Source: Melioribacter sp051488685 (GTDB taxonomy: Bacteria; Bacteroidota; Ignavibacteria; Ignavibacteriales; Melioribacteraceae). Taken from it: DNA of 64,000 bases. The stretch is from positions 248,001-312,000 of the forward strand of contig NZ_JBPSEH010000002.1 in assembly GCF_051488685.1 (NCBI RefSeq), given 5' to 3'. Made by a program: the position numbers and the translations under genes. The notes under the pieces are model-generated. The model was not told the origin of the DNA. It saw only the letters and a list, made by a program, of their open reading frames with translations, and searched no databases. Each line of letters begins with the position of its first letter. Positions within the stretch are counted from its first letter, which is position 1. This document shows, in pieces, positions 54,115 through 63,873 of this stretch.

Positions 54115-56634
54115 CTATCTTGAAATTAACATTTTTTTTGTGATTGATTTACCATCAAAATCGAGTCGATAAAAATATACCCCGCTGGCTATGCCGGTTG
54201 CATCAAAATTAATTGAATGCATGCCGGCATTTAATATTCCTTTATATAGATTTGCCACTTCTCTGCCGAGCAAATCGTAAACAGATAATTTAACATATCC
54301 CGCTTTTTTAATGCTAAAGTCAATACGAGTTGATGGATTAAATGGATTGGGATAATTCTGGTTCAAATTAAAATTTGCTGGTAATTCAGGATCATCGCTT
54401 TTTATGTCTGATATTGTGGCAAGTTCATTAAGATAAATTTCGAGGAATGTATAACCATCTTCACGCACGTTATTTCTGTCTTCAGGATTGTTTGGATCCA
54501 GACCATTTGCAATTTCCCAGTCGTTTGGCATTCCATCGTGATCGGAATCAACCGGTACGTTGTAAGTTTTTAATTCAGGCCAACCACCAACATCTTCTTG
54601 AGAATCAATAATTCCTTTACCACCGCCTCCATATAATTTGCCATAAGTAGCCGTGCCAGTTCGGGTTTCTTCTACAATACGGGCATCGATTGGATCGCGT
54701 TTTGGCAGTGTGGCACCCGCATTTTGAAGGACTAACTCAAATGCTTCTTCTGCCGATTGAACTGTAACTTCGGCTATCGGAAATGGAGTGGCGGCTTTGA
54801 TTTGCGATTTTAATTCGGAAGTAATTCCCTGAACACCCTTAGTCCAGTTATCGACAGTTACATCAGGGTATCCGAATACAAAGTTATCGGCAACATAAAA
54901 CTTTCCGTATCCTGTATTTGTACCTCCGTCTGTAGTGGGATTTACTATTCTGTAAACCTTGTCTGAATTTGTAGCCGGGCCAGCTTTATAATAATTAATT
55001 CGTACATTCTGATTTCCTTCTTCGCCGCCGTAAGCGCTGTTTTCGCCCCAATTATAAATCACGTTATTCACAAAATCGACAATTTCTTTTTCGGGCTGAC
55101 GGTGGTATCGGCTTCCATTAAAACGAGGATTTCTGCTTTTGTGGTGAGCCAATAAATTATGGTGGAATGTGGCACCCATACCACCCCAGATTCCCCCATA
55201 TCCATGCGGACCTTTTGCATGCTTCGATTGATTTAAAGACTCGCTAATGATACACCATTGCATTGTAAAATTTTCATTATCGTAAAAACTTGCAGCTTCA
55301 TCAATGCTCCATGACATTGAACAATGGTCAATAATTATATTACTCTTTTCTCTACCGTTGAAAGCATCATCCTCGATACCATAGATATCGCCAAGTCGGA
55401 ATCGGATATATCTTACTATCACATTGTTGGCACTTATGGTAACGGGATAATCTGCTATGCAAATGCCATCTCCTGGAGCCGTCTGGCCGGCAATTGTTAT
55501 GTTATCATTTTTAATTGTTAACTTTGATTTGAGTCTAATTGTGCCAGAGACTCGGAAGACAACCGTACGAGGACCCGATTGATTGACTGCGTATCTTAGA
55601 CTACCTGGTTCATTGTTGTCCTCAAGAGTTGTCACCTCGTAGACGGCACCACCGCGACCTCCGGAAGTAAATCTGCCGTACCCTTCGGCTCCAGGAAATG
55701 CGACTATATTAGAAGGCACACTTTTTGTCACAAAATTCATTTCAATTCCGTAATAAATTCCACCAGAAGTTCTGGCGAAAGCCCTGTAGTAATATTTAGT
55801 GCCTGGCTTCAAACTATCGAGCAAAGTTGTAAAACTTCCCGCACCATTACCAACAACTATTTTAGTATCTTCAATTGTGGGATTACCGTTCAGATTCAAA
55901 CAAAAACCTCTTTCCAGTATAGCATCGTTATTATCGTAGATAACACTTCCGTTTAATACTGCTGTAAATGAAGTTATATTTGTGGCTTCATTGGTTACAA
56001 CTGTCATCGGCAATTGCTCGTTAGATTCAGATGCGATTCCTGAAATTATAAATTCTTGCAAGAAGAGGTATTTGTACGGATTTGTCGAACCGTCTGGAAG
56101 CCAGGGATAGATTCTAACATAAATTTTTTGATGGTCGCTTAAAGTTTCCGTAAGATCAAAGGAATATTTATCAGGCGTGTCCCTGCCAACTTCAATAAAA
56201 TCACCTCCATTTAATTTAATTGGATTTGCAAAATTAGATTCGATGGAGTAATAAACGTTTGCTTTCATTTTGCCGGTGCCTCCGGCATTCATGTAAAAAG
56301 ACACATTGGTTACAGTCAACTTATAACCCGATAGAGGAAATACCGTAAATTCGATATATCTTTCGGGATTTTCAGAAGACTCGTTAGGCCAGTTATTTCC
56401 GGTCCACCATCTTTGATATTTTCCCAATGGACCAGTCGAGCTATCCGATAGAACGCCAGTATAATCTTTCACTTCAATATTATGACCTGTGGCGGGTAAA
56501 CCCAATACGTTACCCTCAGTTAATGTTACTTCTTGATTTTCAGTTAAATTCCATTTTACGAGTGCATTATTCTGTCCGTATGCCACTCCAATAAAAATTG
56601 CAAAAAAGAAAAAGTATGAGAATATTTTTTTCAC
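54115..56634 (-). CDS. Secreted pectate lyase (PL1) with T9SS sorting domain, first paralog
   Basis: 839 residues starting at GTG 56634, which has AGGAG five bases upstream. Domains in order: signal peptide to about 20; beta-sandwich region 25-200 of unknown type; fibronectin-like segment 208-303; PL1 beta helix from VAFPGAEGYG (311) to about 640, with IDHCSMSWSID (435-445) for calcium and catalytic arginine in SRNPRF (Arg501); calcium-binding DSDHDGMPNDWE; T9SS domain in the last 90 residues, starting LNQNYPNPFNPSTRIDFSIK. It should be secreted to the surface or medium and cut polygalacturonate. It lies 11 bases after its paralog. Confidence 0.93.
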   Translation of the reverse strand: MKKIFSYFFFFAIFIGVAYGQNNALVKWNLTENQEVTLTEGNVLGLPATGHNIEVKDYTGVLSDSSTGPLGKYQRWWTGNNWPNESSENPERYIEFTVFPLSGYKLTVTNVSFYMNAGGTGKMKANVYYSIESNFANPIKLNGGDFIEVGRDTPDKYSFDLTETLSDHQKIYVRIYPWLPDGSTNPYKYLFLQEFIISGIASESNEQLPMTVVTNEATNITSFTAVLNGSVIYDNNDAILERGFCLNLNGNPTIEDTKIVVGNGAGSFTTLLDSLKPGTKYYYRAFARTSGGIYYGIEMNFVTKSVPSNIVAFPGAEGYGRFTSGGRGGAVYEVTTLEDNNEPGSLRYAVNQSGPRTVVFRVSGTIRLKSKLTIKNDNITIAGQTAPGDGICIADYPVTISANNVIVRYIRFRLGDIYGIEDDAFNGREKSNIIIDHCSMSWSIDEAASFYDNENFTMQWCIISESLNQSKHAKGPHGYGGIWGGMGATFHHNLLAHHKSRNPRFNGSRYHRQPEKEIVDFVNNVIYNWGENSAYGGEEGNQNVRINYYKAGPATNSDKVYRIVNPTTDGGTNTGYGKFYVADNFVFGYPDVTVDNWTKGVQGITSELKSQIKAATPFPIAEVTVQSAEEAFELVLQNAGATLPKRDPIDARIVEETRTGTATYGKLYGGGGKGIIDSQEDVGGWPELKTYNVPVDSDHDGMPNDWEIANGLDPNNPEDRNNVREDGYTFLEIYLNELATISDIKSDDPELPANFNLNQNYPNPFNPSTRIDFSIKKAGYVKLSVYDLLGREVANLYKGILNAGMHSINFDATGIASGVYFYRLDFDGKSITKKMLISR

Positions 56635-56645
56635 GTGAGCTCCTG

Positions 56646-59594
56646 TTATTTGAGTACCAGCATTTTTTTTGTTATAGATTTATTGTCGAATGTAAGTTGA
56701 TAATAATAAATTCCATTTGATAAACTTTTATTCGGCAATGAGTTCAAAACAACGTGACATGTATATTCGCCCTTCTTTTTATATTCATCTACCAGAGTTT
56801 CAATTTCTCTTCCAAGAACGTCGAATATTTTTAGCCTTACGTGTCCATCATACGGCAACGAATATCTTATTATTGTTTCGGGATTAAATGGGTTGGGATA
56901 ATTCTGACTCAAATAAAGAAGATGAGGAATTTTTTCGGTCTGCTCAACAGAAGTAATAAACTCTCGATAAATTTGTTCAGCTTCCTCTTTTTCGATCGCA
57001 TAATTAAATATTTTTAACTCGTCGAGCGCCCCTGAAAAAGAAGAATTTTTATCAGAACAGTTGCCAAAAAACATATTTTCTCTTTCGGATATATCTCCAG
57101 TTAAATCATCAACTTCATCAGCAATATTACCGTTTAAGAATATTCTAACTTTCCGGTTTTGTGCGTCTCTAACTCCAATAATATTATTCCATCCCTCTGA
57201 AAGAAAATTTGAAAGATTAGTCAGCTTTGCAGTTGTTTTATTTGTATCATCATCAATTGAAAATCGTAATTCGTTATTCTTGATTTCAAGGCCGTACCAT
57301 TTACCTGATTTTTTAGTTAATGGATCTTTTACAAATGAACCCTTATGAACCAAATACATCGATGTTTCTTTCATGTCAGTTATTTTAAACCAGCAGGAAA
57401 TAGAAAAACTTTCATTTGAAAAATCGATCGAGCCGTGATGAGGAATTTCTACATAATCATCGACTCCGTCGAATAGAAGCGCCTTATTGTTAATACCTTC
57501 GGTCCACGAATTTTCATTAATTAAATAAGCTGTACCGTTAATATGAAATTGCATAAAATCGTTCACCGTAAAATTCTTACCCTCGTCGAATTTCCAGTAA
57601 GCGATTACTTGAGGAGATAAATTTTTTTTTGTGATAAAGTACCATGTATCGCCCACTGTTTTTCCGTTGGAATTAACTTCGTCAATCCGCCAGTAGTATT
57701 TAGTATTGTAACTTAGATTACCTGGATTATAAAAACTCTCCGTAACTGTCTTTACAAACGGTGGCGGATTTTGAGTACCAAAATAGACTTCATGGTAGTC
57801 TGTGTTTAATCCCGTTTCCCATTCCAGCTTCGTAGTTAATGAAACAAAACTTTCATTATTAGTTGGAATTGGATTTTCTGCTTTTAAGGGAGGTGATGTA
57901 TTGCTTAGAGTTGTAATCACCAGTGTATCAGAGTAATCTGAAATTAATGAATCGTTGAAAGCATAAATACGATAATAATAAGTGGTCTGTTCTACAGTAG
58001 TGGTGTCGATAAAATTATTACTGTTTTTTTCTAATTCAATTAATAACTCGAAAACAATAGTAGAATCTCCAGATTTAACGCCGCGTTCAATTTTATAGCC
58101 GTTTTCATTTTCGGCATTGTCCTGCCAGCTCAATTTAACTTTAGAAAAGTCGATTAATTCCCCTTTCAGGTTAGAAGGAGCTGGGATAAAATCTGGAAAA
58201 GCTGTAATTGAATTTAGATAGTTTTCGAGATTGGTATAACCGTTAAGTGCAAATTGACTTCCATCAGAAGCATCCGTTGGGTTAAGACCATTGTTAATTT
58301 CCCAGTAGTCGGGCATCCCGTCATGGTCGGAATCAGGCTTTACAGGTCCCTGTTTCAATTCAATCCATCCACCTACTTCATCCTGAGAATCGATAATTCC
58401 AGTGACAGGATGATCGTCAGTAAATTTTTGATTATACCGGTATGTTTTGCCTTCATAATTTGCATAACCGTTCCGTACTTCGTCGATAATTCTTTTGTCG
58501 ATAGCATCTCGACGCGGTAAAATTGCTCCGGCACTATCCAGAACCCTTAAATAAGCCTCTACGGCAGTCTGCTGATTGATCGGGATATATTCAAAAGGAG
58601 TATTTGATTTAATTGAATCTTTATATTGAGAATTAATTTCTTGAACTCCATATTGCCAGTTGTCCTGTGTGGTTTCGGGACTTCCTTCAACAAAATTTTC
58701 AGCGATATACCATTTACCGTAATCGAGTAGGCCGTTGCGGCTGCTTGGTGCTACTATTCGTTTTTTTACGCCGTCTTTTGTTGCTGGTCCAGGTTTAAAG
58801 TAATTAGCAACTAAATTAATTTGGGTAGCTGGACTTTCCTTATAGTCAGGATCATGAAGTTCGCCGCCATAAATACTGTTGAATCCCCAATTATAAATCA
58901 CATTATTTCTGAAGTCTGTATTTCCGCTACCGGATGCAAAGCGGGGATTTCTGCTTGAATGGTGCGCAAAGAGATTGTGATGATATGTTGAATTTTTTCC
59001 TCCCCAGATAGCTCCATATCCGTGCTCATCTTTTTCATGTGTTGAAGAATACAAACTTTCGCTGATAACACACCACTGTACAGTCAAATTTTCACACCAG
59101 TAGAGCGACATAGTTTCGTCGATACTCCAGCTAAGCGAGCAGTGATCAATAATTATATTTTTTTGAAAGCGACAGCTCATTGCATCGCCGTTGGAACCTA
59201 AGTTTGTCTTGTTGCCCAAGCGAAAACGTAAATATCGAATTATAACTTCGTCTGCTTCAATTATAAACGGGTAACCAGCCACGCAAATTCCGTCGCCTGG
59301 AGCTGTTTGGCCTGCAATTGTTATATAAGGATTTTTTATTACGAGCTGGGACTTGAGATGAATTGTCCCAGAAACTCTAAAAACTACGGTTCTTGGTCCC
59401 GCAGCTTCAACGGCATATCTCAAACTGCCAGGTCCACTGTCGTTAAGATTAGTAACTTCGTAGACACGCCCGCTTCTGCCGCCAACAGTATATTTACCCC
59501 ATCCTTCAGCGCCGGGGAAAGCAACTTGTTGTGAAAAAATTATTGTTGCATTAATACTAAGCAACAAGAAAGTGTAACTAATTAAATTTTTCAT
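56646..59594 (-). CDS. Secreted pectate lyase (PL1) with Fn3, LamG and T9SS domains, second paralog
   Basis: 982 residues. Signal peptide to 22; PL1 helix from VAFPGAEGWG (24) to about 345, with HCSLSWSIDE and catalytic arginine in SRNPRF (Arg215); DSDHDGMPDYWE calcium motif near 421; two fibronectin-like domains (about 470-565 and 570-655); LamG/concanavalin domain (about 662-870, from VIAYWKFDEGKNFTVNDF), probably carbohydrate binding; T9SS domain from LSQNYPNPFNPETIIRYSLP to the end. It shares the lyase core and many exact stretches with the next gene, so the pair arose by duplication with different accessory domains. Confidence 0.93.
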   Translation of the reverse strand: MKNLISYTFLLLSINATIIFSQQVAFPGAEGWGKYTVGGRSGRVYEVTNLNDSGPGSLRYAVEAAGPRTVVFRVSGTIHLKSQLVIKNPYITIAGQTAPGDGICVAGYPFIIEADEVIIRYLRFRLGNKTNLGSNGDAMSCRFQKNIIIDHCSLSWSIDETMSLYWCENLTVQWCVISESLYSSTHEKDEHGYGAIWGGKNSTYHHNLFAHHSSRNPRFASGSGNTDFRNNVIYNWGFNSIYGGELHDPDYKESPATQINLVANYFKPGPATKDGVKKRIVAPSSRNGLLDYGKWYIAENFVEGSPETTQDNWQYGVQEINSQYKDSIKSNTPFEYIPINQQTAVEAYLRVLDSAGAILPRRDAIDKRIIDEVRNGYANYEGKTYRYNQKFTDDHPVTGIIDSQDEVGGWIELKQGPVKPDSDHDGMPDYWEINNGLNPTDASDGSQFALNGYTNLENYLNSITAFPDFIPAPSNLKGELIDFSKVKLSWQDNAENENGYKIERGVKSGDSTIVFELLIELEKNSNNFIDTTTVEQTTYYYRIYAFNDSLISDYSDTLVITTLSNTSPPLKAENPIPTNNESFVSLTTKLEWETGLNTDYHEVYFGTQNPPPFVKTVTESFYNPGNLSYNTKYYWRIDEVNSNGKTVGDTWYFITKKNLSPQVIAYWKFDEGKNFTVNDFMQFHINGTAYLINENSWTEGINNKALLFDGVDDYVEIPHHGSIDFSNESFSISCWFKITDMKETSMYLVHKGSFVKDPLTKKSGKWYGLEIKNNELRFSIDDDTNKTTAKLTNLSNFLSEGWNNIIGVRDAQNRKVRIFLNGNIADEVDDLTGDISERENMFFGNCSDKNSSFSGALDELKIFNYAIEKEEAEQIYREFITSVEQTEKIPHLLYLSQNYPNPFNPETIIRYSLPYDGHVRLKIFDVLGREIETLVDEYKKKGEYTCHVVLNSLPNKSLSNGIYYYQLTFDNKSITKKMLVLK

Positions 59595-59616
59595 CGATTA
59601 TCCGAACTTTCAGAAT

Positions 59617-59657
59617 AAAGGCATCCTGAAAACTATATCATGAAACAGGATGCCTTT
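59617..59657. terminator. Hairpin between beta-helix gene and PL1 gene
   Basis: AAAGGCATCCTG (59617-59628) and CAGGATGCCTTT (59646-59657) are perfect 12-bp arms with a 17-base loop. It lies 10 bases after the stop of the upstream gene. The T-run is weak on the minus strand (TTTATTC), so partial termination or mRNA end protection is possible. Confidence 0.65.
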
Positions 59658-59667
59658 TTAAACTCTG

Positions 59668-61056
59668 TTATTTAATTAGCATCATTTTTCGTACGAGGGA
59701 TGTTTCTTTTGAAGTAAGTTTGTATAGATAAATTCCTGTAGATAAATTTTGTGCATTGAATTCGATATTATGACTACCAGCATTCAACTCTCCGTCGATA
59801 AGTACGGCTACTTCTCTACCCAGCAAATCATAGACGACAAGCTTCGTATAACCAGCTTCTGGAATTGTGAATGAAATTTTTGTAGTAGGGTTAAATGGAT
59901 TTGGATAATTTTGTTTGAGACTGAATTTTGTAGGAATGCTTTCATTTTCTTCGACAGAAACAGCATTGCCAGCCCATCTTAAGTCACCAATTGGTCCACC
60001 GTCTGTACCAAAAGTCAGGAGGGGTGAACCTGCAGGTAACGTAAAATCGCCATTGGCCGGGTCAAGGTATTCAGGATTCATATAAATGGTATCATTTTCT
60101 GATGGTATGGTGACCCATCTCAAATCGCGAGACGGTCCCAGTTCCCAGAAACAAAGTCGTTTCCACGTAGCAATTGGTGGCATATCAGAAGAAGCTCTTT
60201 TGAAATAGAGTACTTTTTCTCCTTTGTCTTGCGCATTGGAAAAAATTGAATTGGTAATTGTCCATTCATTATCAGAATGTTCAACCAGAATCATATTTTT
60301 ACCGCCGCCAATATCATCAAATGTACAATGATCTATTAGACCAGTCGGTGGAAATGTATTTGGATAACTCGAACCACCTTCAAAACGGATTCCGTATGCA
60401 TTAATATGATAGAAAGTGGAATTTTTTGCTTCAAAATATTTACAGTTAGCGTATTTAAATTGCACTACAGAACCTGTTGTACCACTACCTGGTTCATCAC
60501 CAATATTATAAACGATAGTGTTGTGAATCATTATTGTATCCTGCACAACATTATAAAGTGTTTCGCTATATGCACCATCAATCATATTTCCCTGGAAATC
60601 GTGAATTAGACAATTTTTAATATAAAGTTTGCCGACCTGGATTTCATTTAAAGGGACAGGATAAGAAATTAATCTAGTCTGGACTGGTGTACCAGGAGAC
60701 ATGGGACTATCCCCTCTAATTTCGAGTCCTTCGAGAGTTAAAGCACTTCCTTCGTCCATAACAAAGTATTCGCTTGGAGTAGTTTCTCCAGGGGTAAAGT
60801 TGCTATAAAGTATTGGCTTGACATCAGCAGTTGGTTCTTCAGCTTTAATAGTAATTTTTTTGTTTTTTAGCACGGCAAAATTTGCAGTAGAAGTTGTATA
60901 TTCAGCGCCGTTTGTTAAAACCAGTATATCACCTGAACTGGCATTCTCGATAGCCGTAGTTAGCGTGCCGTCACCAGGCTCAACTGTAATGATATTTTGC
61001 GGAAAGATTATGCTCGACAATGCAAAAATCCATAAAAATAGTAACTTTTTCGGCAT
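59668..61056 (-). CDS. Secreted right-handed beta-helix protein with T9SS sorting domain
   Basis: 462 residues: signal peptide to about 19, then ITVEPGDGTLTTAIENASSG, the start of a parallel beta helix seen in DUF4957/DUF5123 and chondroitinase B-like (PL6-like) proteins, with ladders such as YFEAKNSTFYHINAYGIRFE and GLIDHCTFDDIGG. The T9SS domain begins LKQNYPNPFNPTTKISFTIP near 378. I see no PL1 arginine motif, so enzymatic activity is uncertain; it may be a lyase of another family or a glycan-binding protein. A perfect AGGAGGTC ribosome site precedes the ATG. Confidence 0.8.
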   Translation of the reverse strand: MPKKLLFLWIFALSSIIFPQNIITVEPGDGTLTTAIENASSGDILVLTNGAEYTTSTANFAVLKNKKITIKAEEPTADVKPILYSNFTPGETTPSEYFVMDEGSALTLEGLEIRGDSPMSPGTPVQTRLISYPVPLNEIQVGKLYIKNCLIHDFQGNMIDGAYSETLYNVVQDTIMIHNTIVYNIGDEPGSGTTGSVVQFKYANCKYFEAKNSTFYHINAYGIRFEGGSSYPNTFPPTGLIDHCTFDDIGGGKNMILVEHSDNEWTITNSIFSNAQDKGEKVLYFKRASSDMPPIATWKRLCFWELGPSRDLRWVTIPSENDTIYMNPEYLDPANGDFTLPAGSPLLTFGTDGGPIGDLRWAGNAVSVEENESIPTKFSLKQNYPNPFNPTTKISFTIPEAGYTKLVVYDLLGREVAVLIDGELNAGSHNIEFNAQNLSTGIYLYKLTSKETSLVRKMMLIK

Positions 61057-61099
61057 TTTGACCTCCTAGACTTATTTTTGTGTTATTAAGCTATATGCT

Positions 61100-61119
61100 T
61101 TACTTAATCGCTTACTTAA
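61100..61119. repeat. Direct repeat TTACTTAA before the beta-helix gene
   Basis: TTACTTAA occurs at 61100-61107 and 61112-61119 (12-base period, close to one helical turn), about 44 bases upstream of the ATG on the minus strand. It could be a regulator or promoter-proximal site for the pectin lyase genes. No protein is assigned. Confidence 0.35.
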
Positions 61120-61159
61120 AATGCGAAAACTTTTTATAAAAGTCAATGAATTTTTCGAT

Positions 61160-61873
61160 TCATTTCTCCTTTTTTAACCAAGCGAGTGAGTTGAAAAGGA
61201 GCTCTTGAAACTTTTGATTCTCATAGACTAATCTATCGTGTCCAAGTAAAATCGTAACAACTTTCGAATTCCTGTACTCTCGAGTCCATCCCAGATACCT
61301 TGCAGACTCACAATTCTCAGTAGTCAATAAATAATGATTCCCTTTGTCGTACTCAATGTTGAGGTAGGTTTCGTCGTGCACATAAAAATTATTAATCCCT
61401 TTTGTAATTGGATGTGTGTGATCGAGTATTATTACTTCGAAATCCTGGTCGTGTTTGTATGTAGATGGCCCGTATTTTAATCCATTAAATAAATACGGCT
61501 TATAATGATACTTAGCACCAGTGATTTTTATATATTCATCCCAATCCTGATGAGCCACAATTGCGTGATGTAAAAAAAGCACTCCAATCCCTTTATCAAA
61601 TATCGAAAGAAATGCCTCAGATTCCCGGGGACTGATATCCTGATAAGTATCGTAAAAGAGAATCACATCGTAATTTGAGATAGACTCTGAATCAAATAAA
61701 TTAAATGCCTCTGGTTTTGGAACAACAGAATAGTTTAGACCTGATTTATGATTGAAGATTTTATAAAATGAAGAATCAACGGCTTTTCCACCAGTAACAA
61801 TTAATAAATTCAATTTGTCTTGGGCAAAAATACCAGTCATCGCAATTAGTAAATAAATTAATATGATTTTCAT
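61160..61873 (-). CDS. Exported ThuA-domain protein
   Basis: 237 residues with signal peptide ending GIFAQ. The ThuA fold (class I glutamine amidotransferase-like) is shown by LLIVTGGKAVDSSFYKIFN, GIGVLFLHHAIVAHQDWDEY, DHTHPITKGI, YVHDETYL and TILLGHDRLVYENQKFQELL. ThuA proteins occur in sugar utilisation loci (first named for trehalose), yet the reaction is unknown. The start overlaps the stop of the dehydrogenase gene by four bases. Confidence 0.85.
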   Translation of the reverse strand: MKIILIYLLIAMTGIFAQDKLNLLIVTGGKAVDSSFYKIFNHKSGLNYSVVPKPEAFNLFDSESISNYDVILFYDTYQDISPRESEAFLSIFDKGIGVLFLHHAIVAHQDWDEYIKITGAKYHYKPYLFNGLKYGPSTYKHDQDFEVIILDHTHPITKGINNFYVHDETYLNIEYDKGNHYLLTTENCESARYLGWTREYRNSKVVTILLGHDRLVYENQKFQELLFNSLAWLKKEK

Positions 61874-62862
61874 AACGATTTAATTTTTTCCAGTAATTGC
61901 TCTTCTATCGGAATCCCTTCTTCATCGCATTTTTTCTTGAACTGAGTAGACCTTTCGCCTGGATAATAAATTGCCTCGTCAAATGAAACCGGTTCGGCAC
62001 TTTTATAATATTTTATAATTTTTTCGACATACGATTCAATTTTATCGTTAAATAGAGGCTTTATTGCAATAAATACCTGCGACATTCCGGTATCGTATTC
62101 TGATCTCGACAGATCGGCAGTTGAATTGCCTTCCGCAAGAATTGAAGCAATCAGGTCGAGCAACAAGGATAACCCTGCGCCCTTCCATAATCCGATCGGT
62201 AGAGCACGTTGTGTTTTATTAATTTCAACGGGATCTTTTGTTAAATTACCCTTCGAATCGTAACCTCCATAATAAGGAAGTTGAAGATTCATGTTTATGT
62301 ATTCTGCAAGTTTACCGTATGAAAATTGAGAAAGCGCCATATCGAGAACAACAGGATTATCATTTTTCGGTACTGCAAAGACAATCGGATTATTTCCCGA
62401 TGTTGCCTTTTTTCCATTCCATGGTGGAAGATTAGGTATTGTATTCGTCCAGCAAATAAAAATGTATCCTTTTTTTGCAGCTGCCCACCCGTAATAGCCC
62501 GCTCTCATCCAATGATTGGTATTTCTTAATGCCACGCACCCAATACCATATTTATCGGCTATCTCCATTGCCCTATTCGTCATTGCATAAGCATTCAATG
62601 GACCTGGACCGAAATTACCATCCCATTGTTCCACAGCAGCAAATGATTTTATTAATAAAGGTTTTGCTCCAGGTTTAATTAGACCCTTATCAACATAATC
62701 GATAAAGAGAGGAAATCTATTAATGCCGTGAGAATAAACTCCGCTAACTGTATTATCAGTAAAAATTTCGGCGCAAAGATCTGCTTCCTCATCGGAAAAT
62801 CCTCGCGCCTTTAATTTACTTTTGAATAACTCTTTTAAGTCATCTTTCTTAATATTTGTCAC
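61870..62862 (-). CDS. Malate/lactate dehydrogenase-family oxidoreductase (YiaK/DlgD type)
   Basis: 330 residues, cytoplasmic. This NAD(P)H fold lacks a Rossmann motif; catalytic His45 lies in SHGINRF, and NTNHWMRAGYYGWAAAKKGY (His117) is the YiaK-like signature. YiaK reduces 2,3-diketo-L-gulonate; relatives act on other 2-keto acids. In a pectin region a keto sugar acid is a likely substrate, but not proven. It overlaps both neighbours by four bases, so the three genes are one translationally linked unit. Confidence 0.87.
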   Translation of the reverse strand: MTNIKKDDLKELFKSKLKARGFSDEEADLCAEIFTDNTVSGVYSHGINRFPLFIDYVDKGLIKPGAKPLLIKSFAAVEQWDGNFGPGPLNAYAMTNRAMEIADKYGIGCVALRNTNHWMRAGYYGWAAAKKGYIFICWTNTIPNLPPWNGKKATSGNNPIVFAVPKNDNPVVLDMALSQFSYGKLAEYINMNLQLPYYGGYDSKGNLTKDPVEINKTQRALPIGLWKGAGLSLLLDLIASILAEGNSTADLSRSEYDTGMSQVFIAIKPLFNDKIESYVEKIIKYYKSAEPVSFDEAIYYPGERSTQFKKKCDEEGIPIEEQLLEKIKSL

Positions 62863-63860
62863 TGCTCAAAATATTTCGTGTAGATTGTATTAATTTCATT
62901 AATTTCTTCATTGGTCAAGTTAACCGAGCCGGCTTTTGCGTTTTCAATTGCCTGATGTCTGTTTCTGGCTCCACATAGAAGATGAGTAATCCCCTTTTGA
63001 TTGAAAGTCCAAGCGCAAACCAGTTGAGCAATCGACACTTTATGCATTTCGGCAATCGGTTCAAATTCTTTTAGCATGGAATTGACTTTATTAATATTTT
63101 CTGGAGTGAATAAAGGATTGTTTCGTCGTAAGTCACCTTCATTATATTTTCTATCGGGAGAAATTTTTCCTGTCAGCAATCCTTGAGAAAGTGGTGAATA
63201 TGCCAGGATAGCAATATTATTTTCATGGCAATAACTAACGTTGCCTTCCTTTTCAATTTTTCTGTGGAGCATATTATACTTTTCTTGATCGGAATCGATG
63301 GCTCCATATTTTTTCATCTGTTCAACGGTGGCATTTGAAACACCGATAGCTCTTATTTTCCCTTCGTCTTTCAATTTAATTAATTCAGCCATAGTATCTT
63401 CAATTGGTGTAGTTGAATCCTGCCAGTGAGTTTGATATAAATCAATATAATCTGTTTGCAGTCTGCGAAGGCTTTGTTCAATTTCGTATCGAATTGAATC
63501 AGGATGCAGGTATTTATAAATTTTCATTGCGCCCGGTGTCGATTCATCTGCAACTCCTTTTTCTGTAGTATAGAAAAAGAATTCACCTTTTTCCAGATCC
63601 CATCTCAAGCCGCATTTTGTAGCAATTAAAACCTTATCCCTTCTGTCTTTAACGGCTTTCCCTACAACTTCTTCAGAATAACCAAATCCATAAGCTGGAG
63701 CCGTATCAATTAAATTAATGCCTTTATCGATAGCAGCGTGAATTGCATCGATACTTTCTTTTTCGTTGCTACCGCCCCACATCCAACCACCGATTGCCCA
63801 CGCACCAAATGCAATTACAGAAGCATTCAGCCCGGATTTACCAATTTCTCTATAAATCAT
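62859..63860 (-). CDS. Aldo/keto reductase
   Basis: 333 residues, cytoplasmic TIM barrel using NADPH. The tetrad is visible: Asp52 and Tyr57 in NLIDTAPAYGFGYSEEVVGK, Lys82 in IATKCG, and the histidine in DLYQTHWQD. Late cofactor residues are in AWTFNQKGITHLLCGARNRH. It resembles the AKR members in sugar catabolism clusters. Ribosome site GGAGAC. Substrate unknown; context suggests sugar or sugar acid. Confidence 0.92.
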   Translation of the reverse strand: MIYREIGKSGLNASVIAFGAWAIGGWMWGGSNEKESIDAIHAAIDKGINLIDTAPAYGFGYSEEVVGKAVKDRRDKVLIATKCGLRWDLEKGEFFFYTTEKGVADESTPGAMKIYKYLHPDSIRYEIEQSLRRLQTDYIDLYQTHWQDSTTPIEDTMAELIKLKDEGKIRAIGVSNATVEQMKKYGAIDSDQEKYNMLHRKIEKEGNVSYCHENNIAILAYSPLSQGLLTGKISPDRKYNEGDLRRNNPLFTPENINKVNSMLKEFEPIAEMHKVSIAQLVCAWTFNQKGITHLLCGARNRHQAIENAKAGSVNLTNEEINEINTIYTKYFEQ

Positions 63861-63873
63861 GAAATAAGTCTCC

